64,000 nt of DNA from contig CAWJEG010000013.1 of NCBI GenBank assembly GCA_963841845.1, positions 186,001 to 250,000 of the forward strand, given 5' to 3'. The notes beneath the pieces are model-generated. The model searched no databases, was not told the DNA's origin, and was given only the letters and a program-made list of their open reading frames with translations. How positions within the stretch are numbered: position 1 is the first letter of the stretch; the number at the start of each line of letters is the position of its first letter. The translations under genes were made by a program, and so were the position numbers. Origin of the DNA: CAVVGZ01 sp963841845 (GTDB lineage: Bacteria; Chloroflexota; Anaerolineae; Anaerolineales; Anaerolineaceae). Shown in pieces: positions 37,658-44,798 of the stretch.

Positions 37658-39247
37658 ATGATTGAGGTTCAAGAAAAAAATCTTGAAATGCATGGAATTA
37701 CGAATGTAAAAAAAATCTACTGGAATTTATCACCAGCACAATTAATAGAGCAATCTGTAATTCGTGGTGAGGGAAAACTTGCAGATTTAGGACCACTGGT
37801 GGTACATACAGGAAAACATACGGGGAGATCACCTAAGGATAAATATGTTGTGCGCGAACCTTCCAGTATGGATCATGTTTGGTGGGGTAATGTAAATCAA
37901 CCATATGAAGAAGAAAAATTTACTAAGCTCCTTGATAAATATCTGGGTTTCTTACAACAGCGTGAGCTTTTTGTTCAGGATCTATTTGCAGGAGCTGATT
38001 CAAATCACCGCATAGCAGTCAGGGTTATTACAGACACGGCCTGGCAAAATTTATTTGCGCAAAATATGTTCCTGCGACCTGCTAAGGAAGAATTACTGGA
38101 TTATCAACCTGAATGGACCATCATGGGTATCCCAAGTTTCCATACCAACCCAGTTCTTGATGGTGTCCGCTCTGAGGTCAGTATCATGCTGCATCCAGGC
38201 AAGAAGTTGGTTCTTATTGCTGGAAGTGAATACGGCGGAGAAATTAAGAAATCTGTGTTTACAATTCTTAATTATGTTATGCCTTTGAGGAATGTTCTCT
38301 CGATGCATTGTTCTGCAAATATCGGGAAGAATGGAGACAGCGCATTATTCTTCGGTTTAAGTGGAACAGGAAAGACGACCTTGTCTGCTGACCCAAATCG
38401 TGGATTAATTGGTGATGACCAGCATGGCTGGAGCGATGACGGCATATTTAATTTTGAAGGTGGATGCTACGCAAAGGTGATTCATTTGTCACCAGAAGCT
38501 GAACCGGATATTTATCAAACCACAAGGCGTTTTGGGACGCTTCTGGAGAATGTGGTTATGGATCCGGATACACGGTTCGTCGATTTGGATGATGGCTCTA
38601 TTACAGAAAATACACGGGCTTCCTATCCATTGACTCAGATTGCCAATTTTGTGGCTTCCGGAAAAGGGGACCATCCGAAAAATATTGTTTTTCTAACAGC
38701 TGATGCTTTTGGTGTCATGCCACCAATATCAAAATTAACCCCTGCTCAAGCTATGTACCACTTTTTGTTAGGGTATACCGCCAAGGTAGCTGGGACAGAA
38801 AAAGGGATTACTGAACCACAGGCAACCTTCAGCACTTGTTTTGGAGCCCCATTTATGGTTCATCATCCTACTGTTTACGCTAAAATGCTGGGTGAAAAAA
38901 TTGCCAAGCATAATTCGAAAATTTGGTTGGTAAATACAGGTTGGACAGGCGGTCCCTATGGGATAGGCAGCAGGATGAAAATTTCTTATACGCGCCGGAT
39001 GTTGAGCGCTGTCTTAAATGGGGAGTTGGACAACGTAGCGTATCAGGTTGATCCCATATTTGGATTGTCAATTCCTACTTCCTGCCCGGATGTGCCTGAT
39101 GATGTATTAAAACCTCGCAATACATGGACGGATAAGCTGGCCTATGATACTCAGGCTAAAAAATTAGCTGAGATGTTTAAAAAGAGTTTTAAACCATTTG
39201 AAGAAGAAGCATCAGATGAGATTAAAGCAGCTGGTCCAATCATTTAG
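37658..39247 (+). CDS. pckA: Phosphoenolpyruvate carboxykinase (ATP)
   Basis: 529 residues, standard for the ATP-dependent enzyme. The nucleotide loop is FGLSGTGKTTLSADP (~residue 231), followed by GDDQHGWSDDGIFNFEGGCYAK with the metal-site Asp, and the substrate-site HTGRSPKDK near residue 55. It interconverts oxaloacetate plus ATP with PEP, CO2 and ADP: gluconeogenesis, or ATP-yielding PEP carboxylation in fermenters. A strong AAGGAGCATGAGGA site precedes the ATG, and a terminator follows the stop. Confidence 0.95.
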   Translation: MIEVQEKNLEMHGITNVKKIYWNLSPAQLIEQSVIRGEGKLADLGPLVVHTGKHTGRSPKDKYVVREPSSMDHVWWGNVNQPYEEEKFTKLLDKYLGFLQQRELFVQDLFAGADSNHRIAVRVITDTAWQNLFAQNMFLRPAKEELLDYQPEWTIMGIPSFHTNPVLDGVRSEVSIMLHPGKKLVLIAGSEYGGEIKKSVFTILNYVMPLRNVLSMHCSANIGKNGDSALFFGLSGTGKTTLSADPNRGLIGDDQHGWSDDGIFNFEGGCYAKVIHLSPEAEPDIYQTTRRFGTLLENVVMDPDTRFVDLDDGSITENTRASYPLTQIANFVASGKGDHPKNIVFLTADAFGVMPPISKLTPAQAMYHFLLGYTAKVAGTEKGITEPQATFSTCFGAPFMVHHPTVYAKMLGEKIAKHNSKIWLVNTGWTGGPYGIGSRMKISYTRRMLSAVLNGELDNVAYQVDPIFGLSIPTSCPDVPDDVLKPRNTWTDKLAYDTQAKKLAEMFKKSFKPFEEEASDEIKAAGPII

Positions 39248-39282
39248 ATCGCTAAACCACTAATCATAAAAAACCTATTTCC

Positions 39283-39322
39283 TCACCTCGTCTTGATCGT
39301 TGAAGGCGAGGTGATTATTTTT
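39283..39322 (+). terminator. Rho-independent terminator after pckA
   Basis: Stem TCACCTCG (39283-39290) with CGAGGTGA (39307-39314), a 16-base loop, then TTATTTTTA. It lies about 36 bases after the pckA stop codon. Confidence 0.75.
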
Positions 39323-39442
39323 AATAATTTATTACTTAGTGTTTTTTAGAGAAGTAAATTTATATTAGAATAATGTCTATGCGCATATTTAATGATGGTA
39401 AAATATATAACAACAAATATTTATATCTGTATTGAGGTATTT

Positions 39443-40196
39443 TTGAAATCATTTGTCATATTCGGGGTATTTGCCGCAACATTTTTTGGTGTATGGTTTT
39501 TTCAAACTCACCCATCCTATCAGGATAGCTTCTAACGATAAAGGTTCTACTTTGACCCTGCTTCCCCCAATGGATTTATTAACTTACAAGCAGGAGGAAA
39601 CCGCAACCTTTTCAATGGGTTGATTTTGGGGACCTGATTCCCTGTACGGGAGTCTCCCAGGCGTAATTCGAACTCGGGTTGGGTATAGCGGCGGATCGTC
39701 TACTAATCCTACATACAATAACATTGGCGACCACAGCGAAACAATACAAATTGACTTTGATCCAAGTGTGATCAGTTACGATGATCTACTTGACATTTTC
39801 TGGGATAATCATCACCCGGAATATCCGTCTGGCTCTGCCCAGTATAGGTCTAAAATTTATTATCATGATGATGACCAAAAAAGGCTTGCCGAAGAAAGTA
39901 AAACCGCCAGAGAAGACCTTATTGGTAAATTCATCACTACGGAGGTTGTCCAGTTTGAACGGCTTTTCCTGGCTGAAGCCTATCACCAAAAATATTACTT
40001 GAAATTAAATGACAGCCTATTTTTAGAACTTCGCACCATTTATCCAAATCCTGGTGACCTGACAAATTCAACAGCCGCTGCAAAAATTAATGGATTCATG
40101 GGTGATTTTGGGGGGAATGAGTATTTTTATACAATTAAAGATGATTTGGGATTATCAAATGAATCAATTGCCATAATAGAGACTCGCTTACGATAA
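39443..40196 (+). CDS. msrA: Peptide-methionine (S)-S-oxide reductase MsrA, candidate selenoprotein with signal anchor
   Basis: The MsrA domain reads ETATFSMG, then in-frame TGA at 39621-39623, then FWGPDSLYG, VGYSGG and GDHSETIQIDFDP, continuing to the stop at 40196. The TGA sits exactly where the catalytic Cys of the GCFWG motif belongs, so the likely product has selenocysteine there; a SECIS-like hairpin follows. No other cysteine occurs in the protein, so it lacks the usual resolving Cys. Upstream, a TTG at 39443 with GAGG 6 bases before it opens a short frame with a signal/anchor segment (FVIFGVFAATFFGVWFF); it joins the MsrA frame if one T of TT is removed near 39531-39533. Without that repair, an ATG at 39570 would give a cytoplasmic form but has no ribosome-binding site. 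MsrA reduces methionine sulfoxide in proteins. Confidence 0.7.
39624..39661 (+). promoter_or_regulatory. Candidate bacterial SECIS element in msrA
   Basis: Directly after the in-frame TGA, GATTCCC (39636-39642) pairs with GGGAGTC (39648-39654; one G-U pair) around the five-base loop TGTAC, and GGGA (39629-39632) pairs with TCCC (39655-39658) across a three-base 5' bulge. The loop starts 19 bases after the TGA and has G as its second base, within the spacing and loop rules described for bacterial SECIS elements that recruit SelB. Confidence 0.6.
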
Positions 40197-40267
40197 TAAA
40201 ATCTCACCAGAATTACTTATTCTCATAAATTAAAAGTTCTTTTCGTTGATTTGGAGATCAAACCTCG

Positions 40268-41113
40268 ATGAATCAAAAAAAAACTGGTCTGGCCCTTGGT
40301 GGTGGAGGTGCAAGAGGTTTTGCCCACATTGGAATATTAAAGGTTTTTGAGCAATACAAAATACCTGTTGATTACATTGCTGGCACAAGCATAGGCGGTC
40401 TTCTTGCAGCGCTCTACTGCAGCGGTTATTCAGCCAGCCAGCTTGAAGAAGAGGCTGTAAAATATTCGGATATTCGTGAATGGATGAAATTGGTTGAGAT
40501 CACACCACCCAGACGTGGATTAATGGATTACAAGAAAATCAAACAATATATTAGTGAATTACTCGGAAATATCACTTCGTTTTCGCAGTGCAGTATCCCA
40601 ATGGGTTTGTGTGCCGTTGATTTGGTTAGTGCACAAGAGGTTCACCTGACATCAGGCGAATTAATTCCTGCCATTCTTTCAACAATTTGTTTTCCCGGAA
40701 TATTTCCGCCTGTTGATCTGGGTGGCCAAAAATTAATTGACGGGGGTATATTAAATAATGTGCCAGTGAATATTGTGAGAGATTTCGGTGCAGAATACAT
40801 AATCGCTGTAGACGTTGAACCAAATCGCTATACACAAAGGGACTTTATAAATTCAAATCAAAAATTTTTCTGGGGTTTTCCTACTCCAGGAGCATTCCTT
40901 GATTTTTATTTTTCGGAGTTATTGATGATTTCAAGAATTACCGAAATAAATCTTCAGCAATGTAAACCACACTGCCTTATTAATCCACAGATACCTCTGG
41001 ATATCACCGAATTATTTGGATTTTTTCGAGCAGCCGAAACCATAAAAATTGGGGAACTAGCAGCTCAAGAAGCAATCCCAAAAATTATCAAAGAAATTTC
41101 AACCGGTTCCTAA
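40268..41113 (+). CDS. Patatin-like phospholipase family protein
   Basis: 281 residues of the patatin/RssA family. The oxyanion loop GGGGARGFAHIGIL is at residues ~11-24, the nucleophile Ser in AGTSIGGLLA (~42) and the catalytic Asp in LIDGGILNNVPV (~160), giving the Ser-Asp dyad. Members are lipid acyl hydrolases or lysophospholipases; the physiological role of short bacterial RssA-like forms is mostly unknown. There is no signal peptide, so it should be cytoplasmic. It stands alone between msrA and the glycine operon. Confidence 0.87.
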   Translation: MNQKKTGLALGGGGARGFAHIGILKVFEQYKIPVDYIAGTSIGGLLAALYCSGYSASQLEEEAVKYSDIREWMKLVEITPPRRGLMDYKKIKQYISELLGNITSFSQCSIPMGLCAVDLVSAQEVHLTSGELIPAILSTICFPGIFPPVDLGGQKLIDGGILNNVPVNIVRDFGAEYIIAVDVEPNRYTQRDFINSNQKFFWGFPTPGAFLDFYFSELLMISRITEINLQQCKPHCLINPQIPLDITELFGFFRAAETIKIGELAAQEAIPKIIKEISTGS

Positions 41114-41161
41114 ATTAATATTGAATTATCTTAATAGTCTCAAATAAAATCAAATAATTGC

Positions 41162-41190
41162 TTGACTTTATCCTCTGCGCCATATAAAAT
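41162..41190 (+). promoter_or_regulatory. Probable promoter of the glycine riboswitch-gcv transcript
   Basis: TTGACT (41162-41167) and TAAAAT (41185-41190) are 17 bases apart, a good sigma-70-type match about 30 bases before the first riboswitch helix. Confidence 0.5.
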
Positions 41191-41220
41191 TTGTTTGCCT
41201 AGATTATTATATATATTGGA

Positions 41221-41396
41221 TGATAGGGAAGAGACCAGAAGTATTTTGGCACCGAAGGGGCAAACAGGATTTTTGGCATAGTCCTGCGAAACTCTCAGGT
41301 AAAAGGACCCTGCTATCAAATTTCCCTCTGGAAAGTCAGCTGTCACCGAAGGGGCAAACCATCAATATGGTGAAACTCTCAGGTTATAAACAGAGG
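41221..41396 (+). ncRNA. Tandem glycine riboswitch (gcvT element)
   Basis: Two glycine aptamers stand side by side. Each has the conserved core CACCGAAGGGGCAAA (41250-41264 and 41344-41358) followed by GAAACTCTCAGGT (41288-41300 and 41372-41384), with a short linker of about 15-20 bases between them, the classical cooperative two-aptamer form. It precedes gcvH-gcvPA-gcvPB, whose products break down glycine. A terminator hairpin follows immediately, so glycine binding should prevent termination and switch the operon on, as in other gcv operons. Confidence 0.95.
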
Positions 41397-41432
41397 CACA
41401 CGCCAGTTTTTTCGCGTGTGTCATTTTTATTT
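41397..41432 (+). terminator. Intrinsic terminator serving as riboswitch expression platform
   Basis: CACACGC (41397-41403) pairs with GCGTGTG (41414-41420) around a T-rich loop and is followed by TCATTTTTATTTTTT. It sits between the second glycine aptamer and gcvH, the position expected for a glycine-controlled terminator. Confidence 0.85.
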
Positions 41433-41467
41433 TTTATATCAATAACACTTAATAGGAGAGTAATTAC

Positions 41468-41860
41468 ATGAAAACACCTGATGGATTTAAATATAGTAAG
41501 ACCGACGAATGGGTAAAGGTCGATGGAAAAATTGCCACTATAGGCATTACCGATTATGCCCAGGATTCTTTATCTGACATTGTTTTTGTGGAAATTCTGT
41601 CAAATATAGGTGATGTTCTACAACAAGGCGATAACTGCGTAACGCTTGAATCGGTAAAAGCAGCTGCAGATGTTCATCTTCCGGTTTCAGGTAAAGTAAT
41701 CGCAATCAATGATGACTTAGCAGACTCACCCGAGAAGGTGAATGTTTCTCCGTACGATGAGGCCTGGATGGTTATTGTTGAAATGAATCACGTTGCCGAG
41801 CTAGACCAGCTTATGGATGCGGATGCTTATATACAATTCTGTGAAGAACGGGGTCATTAA
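41468..41860 (+). CDS. gcvH: Glycine cleavage system H protein
   Basis: 130 residues. The lipoyl-lysine context is VTLESVKAAADV (Lys ~residue 65), preceded by TIGITDYAQDSLSDIVFVEI and followed by SGKVIAIND, all typical of GcvH. The lipoylated arm carries the aminomethyl group between P, T and L proteins. A TAGGAGAGTAATTAC site precedes the ATG. Its TAA shares a base with the gcvPA ATG, so the genes are translationally coupled, and the transcript is controlled by the upstream glycine riboswitch. Confidence 0.95.
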   Translation: MKTPDGFKYSKTDEWVKVDGKIATIGITDYAQDSLSDIVFVEILSNIGDVLQQGDNCVTLESVKAAADVHLPVSGKVIAINDDLADSPEKVNVSPYDEAWMVIVEMNHVAELDQLMDADAYIQFCEERGH

Positions 41861-43212
41861 TGTATATCCCACATACCCAAAACGAAATCGAGTCAATGCT
41901 TAAAGAAATTGGAGTAAAAAGTATTGAGGATTTATTTCTGGATATTCCTGAAAAATTCCGGTTTCCCGAGTTGAAATTACCAGAACGATTAACTGAAATT
42001 GAAGCCAAGGCTCAGGTAAACGGTTTATCATTGGCAAACGAGACTACCCAGGATCTAATTTGCTTTCTTGGCGCAGGAGCCTATAACCACTACTCTCCTG
42101 CTGTCGTGGATAGCCTCATTCAGCGTGGTGAGTTTCTTACAGCGTATACACCATACCAGCCGGAAGTATCCCAGGGTACTCTGCAATCCATATTTGAGTA
42201 TCAAAGCCTGATTTCCGCGCTTACTGGAATGGATGTGTGCAATGCCTCCCATTATGATGGTGCAACCGCTACTGCAGAAGCGGCTGTTTTAGCTTATCAC
42301 CATTTTAGAGGCAAAAGGAAGAAGGTATTGGTATCTCCATCTCTTCATCCGCACTATCGTGAGACACTTATTACCTACATGTCTGGAATCGAAGGAATGA
42401 TAATTGATGGCCCTGACTACTTGGCCAATCCCTTTTCTGATCCTTCGGAACTCATACCATTTCTTGATCTGGATACGGCGGTTGTAATTGTGCAATATCC
42501 TGACTTTTTCGGCAGAATAATGGACTTTGCGAGCCTGTCAAATGCGGTCCATGAGGTGGGTGCAATAATGACTGTTGCCGTCAATCCGATTTCGCTCGGA
42601 TTGCTTAAACCACCAGGAGAGTTTGGAGCAGATATTGTTGTTGGTGAAGGCCAATCTCTTGGAATACCCCTCTCATTCGGTGGTCCATATCTTGGGATAT
42701 TTGCAACGAAAGATGCATTCATGCGGAAGCTGGCTGGTCGTCTTGTTGGAGAAACGGTGGACGGAAAGGGTAATCGTGGTTATGTACTGACATTAACAGC
42801 CCGGGAACAACATATTCGCAGGGAGAAATCTACTTCAAATATTTGTACAAACCAGGCTTTAATGGCATTAGCTTCTACTATATATTTGAGCGTTCTAGGT
42901 AAGGCCGGGCTAGAACAGGTAGCCAAACTTTGCTATCATAAAGCTCACTATGCAGCTCGTAAAATAGGCGAGATCCCGGGTTACAGGCTGGTTAATAAAA
43001 ATCCGTTTTTTAATGAATTTACAATTGAATGTCCTATACCGGTGGATGCAATTAATAGTCACTTGCTTGACCATGGTATCCTTGGCGGGTATGACCTTTC
43101 CCTTGACTATCCTTCCCTGCAAAATCATATGTTAATCGCAGTCACTGAAATGAATTCCAAAGAGGATATTGACTCCTTGGTTGAAGTATTATATGAGGTG
43201 AAAAATGTCTGA
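41860..43212 (+). CDS. gcvPA: Glycine dehydrogenase (decarboxylating) subunit 1
   Basis: 450 residues, the N-terminal-type subunit of the two-chain P protein: YIPHTQNEIESMLKEIGV at the start, FLGAGAYNHYSPAVVDSLI, TPYQPEVSQGTLQSIFEYQS and SLGIPLSFGGPYLG. With GcvPB it decarboxylates glycine and loads the aminomethyl group on GcvH. It has a PLP-enzyme fold but the catalytic lysine is in GcvPB. It overlaps gcvPB by 8 bases. Confidence 0.95.
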   Translation: MYIPHTQNEIESMLKEIGVKSIEDLFLDIPEKFRFPELKLPERLTEIEAKAQVNGLSLANETTQDLICFLGAGAYNHYSPAVVDSLIQRGEFLTAYTPYQPEVSQGTLQSIFEYQSLISALTGMDVCNASHYDGATATAEAAVLAYHHFRGKRKKVLVSPSLHPHYRETLITYMSGIEGMIIDGPDYLANPFSDPSELIPFLDLDTAVVIVQYPDFFGRIMDFASLSNAVHEVGAIMTVAVNPISLGLLKPPGEFGADIVVGEGQSLGIPLSFGGPYLGIFATKDAFMRKLAGRLVGETVDGKGNRGYVLTLTAREQHIRREKSTSNICTNQALMALASTIYLSVLGKAGLEQVAKLCYHKAHYAARKIGEIPGYRLVNKNPFFNEFTIECPIPVDAINSHLLDHGILGGYDLSLDYPSLQNHMLIAVTEMNSKEDIDSLVEVLYEVKNV

Positions 43213-44677
43213 GCCAACCATTTTTGAACTATCCTCCACTGGCAGGAAAGGGGTTGAGTTTCCACAACCGGATGTCCCCCTTTCGGAACTACCCGTTGCT
43301 TTCTTAAGAAACAATTTACCCTTGCCTGAATTATCCGAATTGGATATTGTTAGACATTTTACCCGCCTGTCGAAATTAAATTATTGCATTGATGAAGGAA
43401 TGTATCCCCTTGGTTCCTGTACGATGAAATACAATCCGAAAATCAATGAGCTTGTCTCCCGTTTCCCGGGTTTTTCCGCAGCACATCCTTTACAGCCTGT
43501 AGAATCGGTACAAGGCAATCTTTACCTTATGTATTTACTGCAAGCATATTTATGCGAAATTGCAGGCTTCTCAGCAATTACCTTACAGCCTGCAGCCGGT
43601 GCACAGGGAGAATTTGTCGGAGTTATGATTATCCGGGCTTATCACAAATCCCGTGGTGATCATAAACGCACCAGAATCCTGATACCTGATTCTGCACATG
43701 GTACCAATCCGGCGAGTTCAGCGATGAGCGGTTTTGAAATCTTGCCTATTCCCACTGATGAATTTGGAAACACCAATCTTGAAGCTCTTAAAAATGCTTG
43801 TGGTGACCAGGTGGCGGGATTAATGCTTACTAACCCTAATACACTTGGATTATTTGAACAAAATATCAGGGAAGTAATCCAAATAATCCACGATTGCGGC
43901 GGTTTAGTCTATGGGGATGGCGCAAATATGAATGCATTGCTGGGTATTACACGGCCTGGTGATCTGGGGATTGATGTGATGCATTTCAATCTACATAAAA
44001 CCTTTTCAACCCCCCATGGAGGTGGAGGCCCTGGTTCCGGTCCGGTTGGAGTTGCTTCTCACCTGGCTGATTTCTTACCATATCCGGTGGTCGATATAAT
44101 TGAAGAAGGGTCCGATGAAAATCCCCCATTATATGGTTTTAAGGTACCTAAAAAATCTATCGGCCGCATGAAGTCATTCCATGGACAATTTGGAATGTTC
44201 GTCAGGGCATTTACATATATCAGTATGCACGGACCGGATGGATTGCGAAAAATCTCTGAATCTGCTGTTTTAAATGCCAATTATTTGTTGGCAAAGCTAA
44301 AAGATTACTACAAAGTCCCGTATGACCGGACCTGTATGCATGAATTGGTGGTGGAAGGTCAATGGGATGATGCGCCAAACATCCATGCGCTGGACATTGC
44401 CAAACGATTAATGGATTTCAATTTTCATCCACCAACCAATTATTTCCCATTAATTGTCCATGAAGCCTTAATGATCGAGCCAACTGAGTCAGAAAATAAG
44501 CAGACATTGGATAAGTTCATAGAAACAATGATAAAGATTTCTGAGGAAGCGCATCAAAATCCAGATATTTTAAAGACAGCCCCGCACAACACCCCTGTAG
44601 GGAGGCTGGATGAAGTAAAAGCAGCCCGCGATTTGGTTCTATGTTGTTGGCTTCCTGATGAACAACAGGACACTTAA
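43205..44677 (+). CDS. gcvPB: Glycine dehydrogenase (decarboxylating) subunit 2
   Basis: 490 residues, the C-terminal-type subunit of the P protein. The PLP-binding lysine lies in FNLHKTFSTPHGGGGPGSGP (~residue 265). Other signatures are YPLGSCTMKYNPKIN near the start, LQPAAGAQGEFVG, and PDSAHGTNPASSAMSGF. It forms the active P protein with GcvPA. The operon ends here without gcvT or lpd, which must be elsewhere. A bidirectional terminator separates it from alaS. Confidence 0.95.
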   Translation: MSEPTIFELSSTGRKGVEFPQPDVPLSELPVAFLRNNLPLPELSELDIVRHFTRLSKLNYCIDEGMYPLGSCTMKYNPKINELVSRFPGFSAAHPLQPVESVQGNLYLMYLLQAYLCEIAGFSAITLQPAAGAQGEFVGVMIIRAYHKSRGDHKRTRILIPDSAHGTNPASSAMSGFEILPIPTDEFGNTNLEALKNACGDQVAGLMLTNPNTLGLFEQNIREVIQIIHDCGGLVYGDGANMNALLGITRPGDLGIDVMHFNLHKTFSTPHGGGGPGSGPVGVASHLADFLPYPVVDIIEEGSDENPPLYGFKVPKKSIGRMKSFHGQFGMFVRAFTYISMHGPDGLRKISESAVLNANYLLAKLKDYYKVPYDRTCMHELVVEGQWDDAPNIHALDIAKRLMDFNFHPPTNYFPLIVHEALMIEPTESENKQTLDKFIETMIKISEEAHQNPDILKTAPHNTPVGRLDEVKAARDLVLCCWLPDEQQDT

Positions 44678-44728
44678 TCACAGAATGTCTTGATTAGTTA
44701 ATTCAAATAAAATCCATATTTCGGATTC

Positions 44729-44766
44729 AAAAAAGCTGGCGATTATTTATCGCCAGCTTTTTTGTC
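44729..44766. terminator. Bidirectional terminator between gcvPB and alaS
   Basis: A 15-bp perfect stem, AAAAAAGCTGGCGAT (44729-44743) with ATCGCCAGCTTTTTT (44749-44763), five-base loop. The A- and T-rich ends let it work for gcvPB on one strand and alaS on the other. Confidence 0.92.
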
Positions 44767-44798
44767 TAATTACCTTACCTACAAACATAAAAATATTC

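Noticed and set aside
39661..39690. Sequence resembling a tRNA T-loop (AATTCGAACTCGGG).
   Set aside because: It lies inside the conserved MsrA coding frame, and no tRNA arms surround it.
41246..41264. TTGGCACC followed by GGGGCAAA has GG and GC ten bases apart, like a -24/-12 promoter.
   Set aside because: These bases are the conserved core of the first glycine aptamer, which fully explains them.
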